Notes under the pieces: generated by a model
What the model was told of the DNA's origin: nothing
Database searches by the model: none
Seen by the model: the letters and a program-made list of their open reading frames with translations, nothing else
Program-made: the position numbers and the translations under genes
Shown here: one piece after another, positions 41,301 to 41,337 of the stretch
How positions within the stretch are numbered: position 1 is the stretch's first letter
Layout of the letters: every line of letters begins with the position of its first letter
Assembly: GCF_001975825.1 (NCBI RefSeq)
Contig: NZ_MTKN01000028.1
Coordinates: forward strand, 1 to 41,337
From: [Flexibacter] sp. ATCC 35208
GTDB taxonomy: Bacteria; Bacteroidota; Bacteroidia; Chitinophagales; Chitinophagaceae
Direction: 5' to 3'
Length of the DNA stretch: 41,337 bases

Positions 41301-41337
41301 ACCACCAAAAACCTCCTCCTCAACCTCCCCTCCAAAA

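Noticed and set aside
1..41337. tRNA or rRNA genes
   Set aside because: No cloverleaf-like segment or conserved rRNA sequence was recognised on either strand by eye; a covariance-model scan was not possible.

Overview
The window looks like chromosomal DNA of a Bacteroidota bacterium close to Chitinophaga. Pointers are Bacteroidota-type families (DUF4199, a PorE-like TPR/beta-propeller/OmpA protein, a GDP-heptose cluster), many secreted glycoside hydrolases and lipoproteins, and TAnnTTTG-like promoters with few Shine-Dalgarno sequences. Everything here comes from reading the sequence; no database search was run.

Layout. 1-2555 (minus strand) is an Mla-type lipid transport operon: permease, ATPase, and an MCE-domain protein cut by the window edge. 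2.9-7.8 kb is an AT-rich accessory/stress-like group: two paralogous triple-BON proteins, small and membrane proteins, an SDR and an eRF1-like small protein. 7.8-8.0 kb holds a roughly 55-bp tandem repeat, and composition becomes visibly more GC-rich after it. 8.3-16.2 kb is a plus-strand run: dihydroorotase-like protein, DUF4199 protein, two glycosyltransferases, and the complete enzyme set for GDP-D-glycero-alpha-D-manno-heptose (GmhA, HddA, GmhB, HddC). 16.2-20.6 kb has an AT-rich orphan gene, phosphoglycerate mutase, gene remnants, a PorE-like protein and a stand-alone receiver protein. 20.7-33.2 kb is dominated by secreted hydrolases: GH29 fucosidase, subtilisin-like lipoprotein, GH18 protein, M1 peptidase, and a sulfatase/GH106 pair.

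33.4-37.3 kb carries the Hen1-Pnkp RNA repair pair, followed by a truncated ADP-ribosylglycohydrolase. 37.8-40.9 kb has an AraC-type regulator and two tandem SDR genes, with a shared 15-bp operator-like motif before the regulator and before the first SDR.

The most unusual signal is at 37.2-41.0 kb. Four unrelated genes (pnkp, araC-type, SDR1, SDR2) are each followed by several degenerate tandem copies of their own 3' coding end, stop codon included ('3'-end echoes'). Periods are 78, 52-57, 49-50 and 25-28 bp. At pnkp and araC the copies differ in a codon-aware way, with synonymous changes and conserved C-terminal motifs. The dihydroorotase gene shows a related 21-bp expansion just inside its stop codon. 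At the right edge, a very short ORF with a strong Shine-Dalgarno and an internal in-frame TAA runs up to a terminator and resembles a RiPP-like precursor.
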